From Lachnospiraceae bacterium (GTDB lineage Bacteria; Bacillota; Clostridia; Lachnospirales; Lachnospiraceae): a stretch of 64,000 bases of DNA. The number at the start of each line of letters is the position of its first letter. Position 1 is the first letter of the stretch. Below are positions 1 through 10,383 of the stretch, in pieces. The DNA is taken from assembly GCA_029054245.1 (NCBI GenBank), contig JAIDFQ010000041.1, positions 186,001-250,000 on the forward strand, given 5' to 3'. Both the position numbers and the translations under genes were made by a program. A model generated the notes under the pieces. It did not search any database. It had not been told where the DNA came from and saw only the letters and a list, made by a program, of their open reading frames with translations.

Positions 1-1916
1 GAATATAAACCCACGCCGAAGGTGGCTGCAAAAAAGGACAATGCACTGACCACGATGGATTTTACACTGCTCTGGCAGGCGATGGTGACTGCTCCCTGCT
101 TTTCCATCCCACCATAGCGTTCCTTCCGATACCTTGTAGTCATTAAAATTGCATAGTCCACGGTGGCGCCTAATTGAATCGTGCCGATTACCACGGAAGC
201 AATAAACGGAATCTGCGTCCTCGTATAATATGGAATACCCATATTTACAAAAATTGCCGTCTCAATGACCGCCACCAGAATCACCGGCAGTGACACCGAT
301 TTAAATACCAGCAGAATGATGATGAAAATAACACCGATGGAAACCACGCTTACCGTATTGAAATCTTTGTCCGTAATCTCAATCAAATCCTTGGTACAGG
401 GCGCTTCACCCACCAGCATGCCCTTGCTGTCATAGGACTTGCATATGGCGCTTAATTTCTCGCACTGGCTGTTGACCTCTTCGGAAGCCACCTTATATTG
501 GGAACCGATCAACAGAAGCTGCCAATTGTCGCTTACAAGCGAGCTTATAATTTCACTTGGAATCATTTCATCCGGGATGGCATCCCCTTTGATGGAGTTA
601 AGCCCCAGCACCCAGTTTACACCGTCAACCTGCCTCATTTCATCCGCCATATGCTTTATGTCCTTTGTGGGAAGATCTGCGCTTAAAAGCAGCATATGGG
701 TGGCATTCATATCAAAATTTTCATTCAGCTTTTCATTTGCCATAATACTTGGAAGATCCTTGGGAAGAGTCTCATCCAAATTATAATAAACCGCTGTGTT
801 TCGATAGCCAAATATAGCAGGAAAAAGCGTTATGATAAACAGAACAATAAACACCCTGTAATGCTTTGTCACAAAACCGCCAATCCCTTTCATATCGGGG
901 AGCAGCGCCCTATGCTTTGTCTTTGCCAGCGCCTTATCACATACCAGGATCAAAGACGGAAGAACCGTCACACATGCAATCACCCCGAAGACCACGCCCT
1001 TTGCCATGACTACGCCCAAATCCATTCCAAGGGTAAAACTCATAAAACACAGGGCGATAAATCCCGCCACGGTGGTCATGGAACTGCTCACCACGGAGGT
1101 AATGGTCTCTCCGATTGCCTTTGCCATTGCTTCCTTTTGGTCCGGCTCTTCCCGCTTATTCTCCTGATAGCTGTGCCAGAGGAAAATAGAATAATCCATG
1201 GTCACCCCCAGCTGCAGAACCGCACTTAAGGCTTTGGTGATGTAAGAAATCTCTCCCATAAAAACATTGCTGCCCAGATTGTAAACGATTGCCATTCCTA
1301 TACTTAGCAGAAACAAGAAAGGAATCAGGAAGGAATCCATGGTAAGGGACAACACCAGGCAGGAAAGCAGGACCGCAATACACACATAGATTGGCGCTTC
1401 CTGCTCTGAAAGCTTCTTTGTATCCGTCACCACCGCTGACATGCCGCTCAAAAAGCAGTTCTTGTCAGCCACTTTTCTAATGTTCTCTATCGCCTCCATG
1501 GTTCCGTCGGCAGAGGTGGTCTCATTAAAGATAATCGCCATCATAGTGGCATCCCCATGATTAAAGGCTTCATACACTGCATCCGGCATCATCTCCATGG
1601 GAACCGATATATCCATGACGGAATCATACCAAATGACCTTCTCCACATGTTCTACCTGCTCAATATCCTGTTTCAATTTCACGATGTCTTTAGGCGCCAT
1701 CCCTTCTACCACAAACATGGAAAAGGCTCCGGTTCCAAACTCTTCAACCAAAATATCCTGCCCTACCATCGTCTCTATGTCTTTTGGCAGATAGGAAAGG
1801 ATATCGTAGTTGACCCTGGTACTCACATATCCCAGAAAGGAAGGAATCAAAAGCGCCAAGCTCAAGATTAGAATTGGTATTCGAAACTGTACCACTCTTT
1901 TACCAAATTTTTCCAT
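1..1916 (-). CDS. MMPL/RND-family exporter (3' end outside window)
   Basis: Reading from an ATG at 1916 the minus strand stays open to the window edge (about 638 residues). It shows the two-fold RND layout: a TM segment near the N-terminus, a large extracytoplasmic loop, a block of TM segments containing the motif GVTMDYSIFLWH, a second loop, and a second TM block with GATVDYAILMTTRYR. The GxxxDY(A/S)I signature in both halves is typical of MMPL/YdfJ-type transporters, which use the proton gradient to export lipids or hydrophobic compounds. The start follows AAGGGGTG at good spacing. The gene is divergent from a TetR gene and its promoter lies among TetR-type operators, so it is probably repressed by that protein. 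The substrate cannot be told. Only the extreme C-terminus is missing. Confidence 0.9.
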   Translation of the reverse strand, partial: MEKFGKRVVQFRIPILILSLALLIPSFLGYVSTRVNYDILSYLPKDIETMVGQDILVEEFGTGAFSMFVVEGMAPKDIVKLKQDIEQVEHVEKVIWYDSVMDISVPMEMMPDAVYEAFNHGDATMMAIIFNETTSADGTMEAIENIRKVADKNCFLSGMSAVVTDTKKLSEQEAPIYVCIAVLLSCLVLSLTMDSFLIPFLFLLSIGMAIVYNLGSNVFMGEISYITKALSAVLQLGVTMDYSIFLWHSYQENKREEPDQKEAMAKAIGETITSVVSSSMTTVAGFIALCFMSFTLGMDLGVVMAKGVVFGVIACVTVLPSLILVCDKALAKTKHRALLPDMKGIGGFVTKHYRVFIVLFIITLFPAIFGYRNTAVYYNLDETLPKDLPSIMANEKLNENFDMNATHMLLLSADLPTKDIKHMADEMRQVDGVNWVLGLNSIKGDAIPDEMIPSEIISSLVSDNWQLLLIGSQYKVASEEVNSQCEKLSAICKSYDSKGMLVGEAPCTKDLIEITDKDFNTVSVVSIGVIFIIILLVFKSVSLPVILVAVIETAIFVNMGIPYYTRTQIPFIASVVIGTIQLGATVDYAILMTTRYRKERYGGMEKQGAVTIACQSSVKSIVVSALSFFAATFGVGLY

Positions 1917-1936
1917 ATACACACCCCTTTAAATTA

Positions 1937-1994
1937 TGACCAATAGTCATTTTTATTTATATTCAGTATTATACTCAAAAATGACTATTGGTCA
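1937..1994. promoter_or_regulatory. Pair of inverted 13-bp operators, probably for the adjacent TetR
   Basis: TGACCAATAGTCA at 1937-1949 recurs exactly as its reverse complement TGACTATTGGTCA at 1982-1994, 45 bp centre to centre. Each copy is itself a near palindrome (TGAC-N5-GTCA). One copy overlaps the -35 box of the exporter promoter and the other lies between its -10 box and the start codon, the usual arrangement for TetR repression. Which protein binds is inferred from position. Confidence 0.75.
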
Positions 1995-1995
1995 A
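1968..1995 (-). promoter_or_regulatory. Promoter of the MMPL exporter
   Basis: On the minus strand TTGACC (1995-1990) and TATAAT (1973-1968) are separated by 16 bp, a good sigma-A promoter. The -35 hexamer overlaps one of the TGAC-N5-GTCA operators. Confidence 0.7.
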
Positions 1996-2054
1996 TATTT
2001 TCTTTTGTAAAAGAATCATGAATTTTATGAAAAAAATATAAAGACCAAAAATCA

Positions 2055-2082
2055 TTGCATTTTGGGGCGTTTATCTTATAAT
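2055..2082 (+). promoter_or_regulatory. Promoter of the first TetR gene
   Basis: TTGCAT (2055-2060) and TATAAT (2077-2082) are 16 bp apart, 38 bp upstream of the TetR start codon. The promoter lies outside the two operators, so autoregulation through them is not obvious. Confidence 0.6.
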
Positions 2083-2119
2083 ATGACTTATCATACACCA
2101 AATTGGAACGGGAGATTTC

Positions 2120-2725
2120 ATGGGAAAAATTGATTTAAACAAAAAAAGAAAGCGCGAAGCGCTTTTAAATACTGCTTTTGAATTGTTCACCACCCAGGGC
2201 ATCAATAAAACCACCATAAACAATATCGTGGAGACTGCCGGCGTGGCAAAAGGAACCTTCTATCTTTATTTTAAGGATAAATACGATATTCGCAATAAGC
2301 TGATTGCCCACAAAGCAAGCTGTATTTTTTCTATTGCAGACGCCGCCCTTTCCCAGACAGGTCTGACCGAACTGGACGATCGGATTATTTTTCTTGTAGA
2401 CAATATCATAGAACAGTTCAATGCTGACAAATCTCTTCTCAACTTTATTTCTAAGAATTTAAGCTGGGGAATTTTCAAAAATGAACTGATTTCTTCCAAG
2501 GATGACTCGGAGGTGGATTTCTATAATATTTATACAATCCTTGAAAATTCTCCCAAGGCATTTAAAAATCCAGAGATTCTTTTGTTTATGATTGTAGAAT
2601 TTGTCAGTTCCACCTGTTACAGTTCCATTCTATATCATGAGCCGACCGGAATTGAAGAACTGAAACCGTATATCTTTGATGCAATCAGACAAATTATGAA
2701 AAGTCAGGAAATCCGCCCTAAATAG
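2120..2725 (+). CDS. TetR/AcrR-family transcriptional regulator
   Basis: This 201-residue protein has a TetR N-terminal DNA-binding domain: a basic start (NKKRKREALLNTAFELF) followed by the helix-turn-helix segment ending in VAKGTFYLYFKDKYDI, roughly residues 12-58. The rest is helical ligand-binding domain with no recognised subfamily. The start follows GGGAG with good spacing. It is divergent from the MMPL exporter, and the intergenic space holds paired operators at the exporter promoter. The likely role is a ligand-responsive repressor of the exporter. The inducer is unknown. Confidence 0.92.
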   Translation: MGKIDLNKKRKREALLNTAFELFTTQGINKTTINNIVETAGVAKGTFYLYFKDKYDIRNKLIAHKASCIFSIADAALSQTGLTELDDRIIFLVDNIIEQFNADKSLLNFISKNLSWGIFKNELISSKDDSEVDFYNIYTILENSPKAFKNPEILLFMIVEFVSSTCYSSILYHEPTGIEELKPYIFDAIRQIMKSQEIRPK

Positions 2726-2781
2726 CGTTTACTCACGATAAATGACGAATCTTTTCATCGGCTTAAAGCCTTGCCTTCGTT

Positions 2782-2812
2782 AAAAAAAGCGATGACTGTC
2801 AAAAGTCATCGC
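2782..2812 (-). terminator. Rho-independent terminator after the zinc ribbon-VOC gene
   Basis: A 9-bp perfect stem (2789-2797 with 2804-2812) and 6-nt loop is followed, read on the minus strand, by a run of seven T. It lies directly after the stop of the 2823-4049 gene. Its other side faces the TetR gene, so it may work in both directions. Confidence 0.8.
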
Positions 2813-2822
2813 CTCTTTCTTT

Positions 2823-4049
2823 CTATTGAGCATCGTACGCTGCCTCAGGCTCTTCCCATGTACGGGAGGTCGGGCATTTCCAGAGATAAAGCAGATTCCC
2901 AGAAGGGTCATAAATATGTGCAGAGGATGTCCATCCTTCTGTCTCTTCCGGCATTTCTCCTACCAGCTTAGCTCCTTTGGAAATCAGATCATTCAACGTA
3001 TCTGCCAATGGCTTCCACATATCGATTTCAAGCATCGGCACGATGGGATCTAAGTCCTTCTCACCAGCATAATGAACCATTGCATTCATATGACCCGGTG
3101 TTGCTCCTTCGTAAGTCTCATAGCTTGGACCTGTTGCTATAAGCAGGCTCGGATTTTCACATCCCTTTTTCATGCCGCCAGCTGCAACTGGAAGTTCAAA
3201 CATATCCCAATGGAATACATTCACTACGAACTTATGCCATCTTTCATAGTTCTTATAAGAGTAGGTTACAAAGCGAAACCTGCCATGCAGATCCTTTTTA
3301 GGATACTTTTTAGGTGCACGGAATGGATATTTGTCGGGATCTACCTTCGCAGAAGATGCATAAGGCTCAATCTTTTCCGGTCTTTTTGACAGATACAGTG
3401 TCTCAGGTAAAGACCAGTCAACATCCGCTGGGGTCTCCCAGAGATAGAGGATATTTCCTTCACTATCTTCAATCTGTGCATAAACGTCTTTTTCTACACT
3501 GTATTTATCTGCCAACACCTTTCCGCCAAATTCTACTACCTTCTTTAAGGTGTCGGCCAAATCATCCACTTCTACCACAAAGCTGGGTGCCTTAACTGCA
3601 TTTTCACTTTCTTTTGATTTCAAATATCCATAACCGAAGGAAGGCACGCTGGGCTCCCAGTTTGCATTGCCCGGACCTGTCGCACAGTACATCAGTGGAT
3701 TTTTAGGATCTGCATGCTCGGTATTGATAATATCCCAATCCATGGCATCCGCATAAAAAGCGCGGGTCTTTTCTGCATCATCATAAGGAAGCACAAATCT
3801 GCGGATCCGTCCATGCATGCTCTTTGGCTGGAAATTTTTGGGATGATGAAAATTAATGTCCATAGGATCCCAATTCGGATCAGGCTTAGGGAAATCTACG
3901 TGGATTCTTCTCGCCTCAATGCTTCCGTTCCAAGGCTCTTCCAGGTACTGTGACTTAGGAGAACCGCAGGCAGGACATTCAGCAGGCACTTCACTTTCTT
4001 CCATTGCAAACGGAAATCCACATGTAAAACAGGTATAAATTTTTTTCAT
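2823..4049 (-). CDS. Rubredoxin-like zinc ribbon fused to two VOC domains
   Basis: The 408-residue protein starts with a small metal-binding module (Cys7, Cys10, Cys25, Cys28 in CFTCG and CPACG), then two glyoxalase/VOC-type halves. The first covers roughly residues 75-215 and ends in EGNILYLWETP; the second covers about 250-400 and ends in SGNLLYLWKCP. The ending G-N-x-L-Y-L-W matches the last strand of VOC domains. VOC proteins bind a divalent metal and act in isomerase, dioxygenase or resistance reactions, but the substrate cannot be read here. The Cys4 module could bind zinc or, as in rubredoxin, iron. A paralogue (4343-5506) lies divergently across a 293-bp gap. The start follows AAAGGAGG. 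Function is unknown. Confidence 0.8.
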   Translation of the reverse strand: MKKIYTCFTCGFPFAMEESEVPAECPACGSPKSQYLEEPWNGSIEARRIHVDFPKPDPNWDPMDINFHHPKNFQPKSMHGRIRRFVLPYDDAEKTRAFYADAMDWDIINTEHADPKNPLMYCATGPGNANWEPSVPSFGYGYLKSKESENAVKAPSFVVEVDDLADTLKKVVEFGGKVLADKYSVEKDVYAQIEDSEGNILYLWETPADVDWSLPETLYLSKRPEKIEPYASSAKVDPDKYPFRAPKKYPKKDLHGRFRFVTYSYKNYERWHKFVVNVFHWDMFELPVAAGGMKKGCENPSLLIATGPSYETYEGATPGHMNAMVHYAGEKDLDPIVPMLEIDMWKPLADTLNDLISKGAKLVGEMPEETEGWTSSAHIYDPSGNLLYLWKCPTSRTWEEPEAAYDAQ

Positions 4050-4342
4050 TCTCGAAATCCTCCTTTAATTTTTATAGGTTTGGGTTTATGTAATCGCTGG
4101 GTTTTATTTATCGTAGCACCCAAAAAAAACACCAGCAAGGCAGAGTTGTTTGATAATATCTTATTAAAGTTACAGTTTTACGAAAATGTATTATATAAGT
4201 GCAAATTGCGCAAAAAATGCTATTGCTATCAATTATAGGCGTCAGTTATATTAAATATAAGATAGGGTAAAAACCGTAATGTTTATGTAATCGCTGAAAA
4301 TCACGTTAATTTCTTATAAAAAACAAAGGAGAAGGAAGAAAT
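4050..4342. promoter_or_regulatory. Shared divergent regulatory region with two copies of a 16-bp repeat
   Basis: GTTTATGTAATCGCTG occurs exactly at 4084-4099 and at 4281-4296. The second copy ends 18 bp before TATAAA (4315-4320), so it covers the -35 region of the plus-strand gene. The first copy lies just upstream of TATAAA-like sequence (4077-4072, minus strand) serving the other gene. Both copies are in the same orientation on the plus strand, so they face the two genes differently. They probably bind a common regulator of the paralogous pair. No regulator gene is adjacent. Confidence 0.5.
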
Positions 4343-5506
4343 ATGAAAAAAATTTATACCTGCTATAACTGCGGATTTCCGTTTGCAGTAGATGAAACAG
4401 AAGTTCCTGATTACTGCCCTAGCTGCAGCGCTCCAAAGGAGCAATATTTAGTAGAACCCTGGACCGGAAGCATTGAGACCCGCCGTATCCATGTAGATCC
4501 CCCGGCTCCCGATGAGGAAAGAGATCCTTATGATATCAGCTATCATGTGGCAAAGCCTTTTATCAAAGAAGCCGGCAACGGAAAAGCCAGAAGATTCGTC
4601 ATGAGTTATGACGATCCAGAAAGCTTACGTACTTTCTATCAGACCGTCTGCGGCTGGGATATTGTTAATACCGACCATTCTGATCCGGAAATGCCCTTAA
4701 TGTACTGTGCAACAGGTCCCGGAACCGAAAAATGGGAGCCCAGCGTTCCTTCTTTTGAATATGGCTATCTCAAAGCAAGAAAAGAGGACGAACCGGATGC
4801 TTCTTTTGTGGTTCAGGTCAAAAGTCTGGATGAAACCTTGGAAAAAGTCAAAAAATATAGCGGCAAAGTTTTAAAAGAGAGATATCAGCTGGAAGAACAA
4901 GATTATGCGCTGATTGAAGACTCAGAAGGCAATCCCATTTACCTTTGGGAAATTGCTGGGGAAGAAAAACAAAGCGTAAATCCAGGACGTCCGCCGAAGA
5001 AATTTACCGCAAAGAGTCTCCACGGCAGGACCCGTATTTATCTTTATACCTATAAAGAACTGAAGCGATTCCAAACCTTCTGTATCAATGTGTTTGGCTG
5101 GGATATGATCGAAATGCCGGAAGCAGTCAGCGCAATCAAACCAGGCGACGAGCATCCAGCGCTTATTCTGGGAACAGGTCCCTGTCAGGCAGATTATGAA
5201 GGCTCCGTGCCTGGACATATGAACCTGATGGTATTCTGGACCCCTGGAGAATTGGCTAAGCCGGGACCATACATGGAGATCAGCATGGACAGACCGCTTA
5301 AGGACACACTTGCAGACATCGAAAAATACGGCGGAAAAGTCATCACTGACAAAAAGGAATCCTTCCTCGCCAGAACTCCTGTAGATGAGGACAGCTGGGA
5401 ACCCACCTGTGTGATCGACGATCCTGCCGGAAATCGTTTGTACCTGTGGAAATGCCCATCCTCTCGCACATGGGAAGAACCTGAAACTGGATACGACAAA
5501 GAATAA
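4343..5506 (+). CDS. Rubredoxin-like zinc ribbon fused to two VOC domains (paralogue)
   Basis: This 387-residue protein is clearly homologous along its length to the product of 2823-4049: the same start MKKIYTC, Cys7/Cys10/Cys25/Cys28, an R(R/I)HVD linker, a first VOC half ending in EGNPIYLWE and a second ending in AGNRLYLWKCPSSRTWEEPE. The start follows AAAGGAGAAGGAAG. The next gene, a GH1 glycosidase, begins 28 bp after its stop on the same strand, so the two are probably co-transcribed. That links this family to carbohydrate use by context only. The substrate and the metal in the Cys4 site are unknown. Confidence 0.8.
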   Translation: MKKIYTCYNCGFPFAVDETEVPDYCPSCSAPKEQYLVEPWTGSIETRRIHVDPPAPDEERDPYDISYHVAKPFIKEAGNGKARRFVMSYDDPESLRTFYQTVCGWDIVNTDHSDPEMPLMYCATGPGTEKWEPSVPSFEYGYLKARKEDEPDASFVVQVKSLDETLEKVKKYSGKVLKERYQLEEQDYALIEDSEGNPIYLWEIAGEEKQSVNPGRPPKKFTAKSLHGRTRIYLYTYKELKRFQTFCINVFGWDMIEMPEAVSAIKPGDEHPALILGTGPCQADYEGSVPGHMNLMVFWTPGELAKPGPYMEISMDRPLKDTLADIEKYGGKVITDKKESFLARTPVDEDSWEPTCVIDDPAGNRLYLWKCPSSRTWEEPETGYDKE

Positions 5507-6964
<1,458 letters not shown>

Positions 6965-7037
6965 CATCAGGCATCGGTTCATTTTCAAAATCAGCTCATG
7001 AAACACATAAAAAACGTGCGCCGCAAGGCACACTGCA

Positions 7038-7069
7038 AAAATAGGGACTGCCGATGCAGTCCCTATTTT
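7038..7069. terminator. Bidirectional terminator between GH1 and ROK genes
   Basis: A 13-bp perfect stem (7038-7050 with 7057-7069) with a 6-nt loop has an A-rich left arm and T-rich right arm, so it gives a U-tract in both directions. It separates the convergent GH1 and ROK genes. Confidence 0.85.
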
Positions 7070-7078
7070 AAATCCCAT

Positions 7079-8062
7079 TTATCTTTTATTGTGCAAAATA
7101 TAGTTATAAGTTGCCCCAAAAAGGTTCGATTCGCCCAGATAGCCGCTGCGCACGACTTCTGCCCGCATCTTTTCACCCAGACCGATATTGGTATAATATT
7201 GATCGATTTCTCTCTGTAGATCCGGAAGGACATGTTCATTTGCACTCAGCCCCCCGCCAATCACGATTCTCTCCGGGGCATAGCAAATCTGTGTATTCAC
7301 TACCAGCGCGCCAAGCGCAACGATAAACTCCCTGTAGATTTTAAGCGCATCCTCATCCCCCTCTTCTACCCATTGAAAGAATTTCTTGCCATCCGCCTTG
7401 ATCTTAAGAGGCTCGCCTTCGGGCTGCACAAATCTTGAAGCGAACATCGAATCAAACAAATACATGGATGGACTGGAATCCTGAACGGAAAAATCAAGAT
7501 TCTTCATTTTACACAGCTTATACGTCACTCCCAGCATCCCTACCGACATAAATGCCGTAGTAAGCATACTGTATTCTCCTGGATTTGTTATCTGAAATGA
7601 AAATTCGCCTGCGTTAAATCCTTTCCCGCTATGTATCGTATGATCTTTAATAATGCCTCCTGCAATACCAGAGCCTAAAATGATGACTGCCCCATCCTTG
7701 CAATCCTTTAAAGCGCCCTTCCACGCTTCTGATAAAGCGCCGCATTTTCCGTCATTTTCAACCGCTGCCGGAACGCCGCATTTTTCCTTTACAAGATCCG
7801 TAATGCTTTTTCCGTATAATTCCTGGTACACGCCGTTTTCAAACAACGTTCCGCTTTCCGGATCCACATTACCGGGGATACTGATACCGATTCCTTCCAC
7901 CACATCCCTATATTGCTCATACAAGCTTCCCACCGTGTCCACGAATTCTTCCACGGAAGCAAGAGGCGCAGGACGCTTTCCTGATTCGGATATCGCCGCA
8001 TTTTCATCAACGATTCCGTATTTTACAGAGCTTCCGCCAAAATCAAGTGCCAAAACCTTCAT
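7079..8062 (-). CDS. ROK-family sugar kinase
   Basis: A 327-residue cytoplasmic ROK protein. The N-terminal ATP-binding phosphate-1 motif is LDFGGSSVKYG; the EN-D catalytic motif is VENDGKCGALSEAW (Asp near residue 105); an ILGSGIAGGII phosphate-2 motif follows. The cysteine-rich zinc motif CxCGxxGC found in many ROK glucokinases is absent. No N-terminal HTH is present, so it is a kinase rather than a repressor. It is the last gene of the ABC importer operon and starts 17 bp after the second permease. Klebsiella BglK, a ROK protein, phosphorylates cellobiose and other beta-glucosides, and the neighbouring 6-phospho-beta-glucosidase makes that role attractive here. Glucokinase is the alternative. 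Confidence 0.85.
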   Translation of the reverse strand: MKVLALDFGGSSVKYGIVDENAAISESGKRPAPLASVEEFVDTVGSLYEQYRDVVEGIGISIPGNVDPESGTLFENGVYQELYGKSITDLVKEKCGVPAAVENDGKCGALSEAWKGALKDCKDGAVIILGSGIAGGIIKDHTIHSGKGFNAGEFSFQITNPGEYSMLTTAFMSVGMLGVTYKLCKMKNLDFSVQDSSPSMYLFDSMFASRFVQPEGEPLKIKADGKKFFQWVEEGDEDALKIYREFIVALGALVVNTQICYAPERIVIGGGLSANEHVLPDLQREIDQYYTNIGLGEKMRAEVVRSGYLGESNLFGATYNYILHNKR

Positions 8063-8079
8063 ACTCTTAACCTCGCTTA

Positions 8080-9057
8080 CTATTCCTGACTCATTTTTGT
8101 CTTATGAAAAAACCTACTCTTCATACTGCTAAATACATCCGCCTTTGTGGACGACACCATAAAGAAGATAACGAAAACAGCAATTACAACTTTATTGTAG
8201 GTGGTCGGAAGACCAATCGCCATCATTCCCATTTTTAAGATCTGTGCAATCAATGCACCGCTGTAAAGAGAAAAAATAATGTTTCCTTTGCCGCAGATTG
8301 CCATTCCAATCAGCACACACATCATAGCGTCAAACACTGTCGCTGCACTTCCTAAAGTTCCCGATACTGCTGCACACACACCGGTTTTGCAAAGACTCAA
8401 AACACAGTAAAGTCCTGCAAACAATCCTGAAATGATCAGCGCATTGGTTTTCGTACTGATTGCATTGATACCGTTCGTCTGCGCCACCACCGGATTCGTT
8501 CCAACCGCCCGTACATTGTAGCCCAGCTTCCTTTTATAATAGACATAAGCTGCAATCGCAAAGCATACGATAAACGCAACAAGATCATAAGGAGATTTTC
8601 CAAACAGCATATATTCTGCACTTACATGAACTCCTGCACCGCCATATAGGATTCTCGTAATACTTTCAAAAATCAAACAAATACCAATCGATACGATCAA
8701 GGTGGGAATCTTCAAAATCTTATATGCCAGTCCTACGATGGTACTTAAGATAAGGGAAAACCCAACCACAAGTATGATCAGCCCCGGTATGCCCAGGTTA
8801 AGATTCATAGCAAGATTCCCTGCCAGTATTGAAGCAAGTACAAATCTTGCGCCAATTGAAAAATCCCAATTCCCTGCTTTCATGTTAAATAGTACGCCCC
8901 ATCCCAGAACAGCGGGCGCAAATCCCTGCCTGAGCAAAGAGATAATTGCATTTACTGACCGCGTTTCAGGTGAAACGATCAGCAGTAAAATAATCATTAC
9001 AACCGGCATGATCACCGATAACGCATAATTCCTAACTGTCTCCAAAATTTTATTCAT
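8080..9057 (-). CDS. Sugar ABC transporter permease (RbsC type), second of two
   Basis: About 325 residues with some eight to ten hydrophobic TM segments and the BPD_transp_2 look of RbsC/XylH permeases (for example GWGVLFNMKAGNWDFSIGA and VRAVGTNPVVAQTNGIN, the loop that contacts the ATPase). The start at 9057 is chosen because GGGGG lies 7 nt upstream; the upstream in-frame ATG is too close. It is co-transcribed with the binding protein, the ATPase and another permease. Having two different permeases recalls the LsrC/LsrD pair of the AI-2 importer, so a heterodimeric channel is likely. Confidence 0.85.
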   Translation of the reverse strand: MNKILETVRNYALSVIMPVVMIILLLIVSPETRSVNAIISLLRQGFAPAVLGWGVLFNMKAGNWDFSIGARFVLASILAGNLAMNLNLGIPGLIILVVGFSLILSTIVGLAYKILKIPTLIVSIGICLIFESITRILYGGAGVHVSAEYMLFGKSPYDLVAFIVCFAIAAYVYYKRKLGYNVRAVGTNPVVAQTNGINAISTKTNALIISGLFAGLYCVLSLCKTGVCAAVSGTLGSAATVFDAMMCVLIGMAICGKGNIIFSLYSGALIAQILKMGMMAIGLPTTYNKVVIAVFVIFFMVSSTKADVFSSMKSRFFHKTKMSQE

Positions 9058-9075
9058 CTGCATACCCCCGCGTAC

Positions 9076-9092
9076 CGCGGGCAGAGCCCGCG
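9076..9092 (-). other. GC-rich stem-loop between binding-protein and permease genes
   Basis: CGCGGGC-AGA-GCCCGCG is a perfect 7-bp hairpin between the binding-protein stop (9103) and the next permease start. No T-run follows, so it is not a standard terminator. In other sugar ABC operons such hairpins protect the upstream mRNA, which favours high binding-protein levels. That role here is inference. Confidence 0.5.
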
Positions 9093-9102
9093 ATACTGCT
9101 GT

Positions 9103-10338
9103 TTACTCTATTCCAACCGCCTGTTTCACAAATTCAATACTCCAGTCGTCTAATACTTTCTGGTAATCCTCTATGCCCATACCCGGTCCTGCCAGTTGCT
9201 TAATCGTCTCATCGCTGTAAAGCTGGACATCTGGATTATCAACATACTGTGAAAATGTTTCCATCTCTTCTGCACTGGTTATCAGGAGCGGAGAAAGCGT
9301 AAGCGGCATTACGGAATTTGCGTCACTGTTTCCGCTTGCTCTGCTTATAAGCGCCAATAAAGATACGAGACACTCACTTGTATATCCGCCGCAGCTTGCT
9401 GCAAGCCATCCATCCTCAAATGCTTTCTGATTGCCTTCAAAGGTATCAAATGCTGCTACCTTGACTGATCCAGCTTCTCTTCCCGAAGCTTCCAGAGCAG
9501 TAATAATCGCTTCGCCTACTCCGGCTGTCCCTGATACCGCAAGAATTGCTTCCACATTGGGATAAAGCGTAAGGAAGTTATTGACGCTGTCCACATTGGC
9601 AGATGCATCACCTGACACAATCTGGGAAGTAGCAAGAATCTCTACATTGTATTCCTTGCATCCATCTTCAAATCCACTTGTCCTGTCAACCATCATAGCG
9701 TCTGTCGGATCGCCTGAAAGCATACAAACCTTGGTGATTCCCTGATCTGCAAGGACTTTGACCATTTCCTTGCATACATCATAGCTGTTGTCATAGACAC
9801 GTGCCACAAAATACGGATTTGCTTCACATGCCGCAAGCACATCTGCATCTGCTATCTGACGGTTACTGGTCGCCCAATAAACACCGGCATCCTTACAGGC
9901 ATTGCCCAGCTGAAGATTTGCTGCTGTGTCCATGGGAACGAAATAAATACCCTGGCAGCCTGCACTGATCAGGTTTTCGCAGTCTGTAAGCTCGTCTGCC
10001 GTAGTATAACTACCCAGCTTCCAAACAAGTTCAACACCTAAAACTTCTGCTGCATGATTTGCCCAAGAGTAGAAAGTTCCGCCCATCGCGTCTGTATTGC
10101 CATACCAGATCATTCCGATCTTTACTTTTTCGCCGCCTGCCGTATCCACCGTGTCATTCGTCGTATCGGCACTGTCTGCGCTCTCACTTCCGCCGCTTTC
10201 TACAGTCTGTGTGCTGCTGTCATCACTTGTGCTGTTGTCATTACTGCTGGTATTTGAACAGCCTGCTATAGAGAAAAGACAAAGTATCATAACCATGATA
10301 AGTGCTATAAACCGCGTAACTTTTTTTGTTGATTTCAT
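9103..10338 (-). CDS. Sugar-binding lipoprotein of an ABC importer
   Basis: A 411-residue periplasmic-binding-protein type I lipoprotein. The signal peptide ends in the lipobox LFSIAGC (Cys27), followed by a Ser/Asp/Thr-rich linker of about 40 residues that tethers the domain to the membrane. The domain starts at VKIGMIWYGNTDAMGG and contains ISAGCQGIYFVPMD and EAILAVSGTAGVGEAI, typical of the ribose/galactose-binding family. It is preceded by GGGAGG. It captures the substrate outside the cell and delivers it to the two permeases. The ligand cannot be deduced from the sequence. Confidence 0.88.
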   Translation of the reverse strand: MKSTKKVTRFIALIMVMILCLFSIAGCSNTSSNDNSTSDDSSTQTVESGGSESADSADTTNDTVDTAGGEKVKIGMIWYGNTDAMGGTFYSWANHAAEVLGVELVWKLGSYTTADELTDCENLISAGCQGIYFVPMDTAANLQLGNACKDAGVYWATSNRQIADADVLAACEANPYFVARVYDNSYDVCKEMVKVLADQGITKVCMLSGDPTDAMMVDRTSGFEDGCKEYNVEILATSQIVSGDASANVDSVNNFLTLYPNVEAILAVSGTAGVGEAIITALEASGREAGSVKVAAFDTFEGNQKAFEDGWLAASCGGYTSECLVSLLALISRASGNSDANSVMPLTLSPLLITSAEEMETFSQYVDNPDVQLYSDETIKQLAGPGMGIEDYQKVLDDWSIEFVKQAVGIE

Positions 10339-10383
10339 TATTATTTCCTCCCTGTAAAATATTGTTTTTATTGTTTTCCACCA

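Noticed and set aside
696..1229. Open frame of 177 codons on the plus strand
   Set aside because: Antisense to the MMPL exporter, His/Cys-rich and without domain match; a shadow of the real gene.
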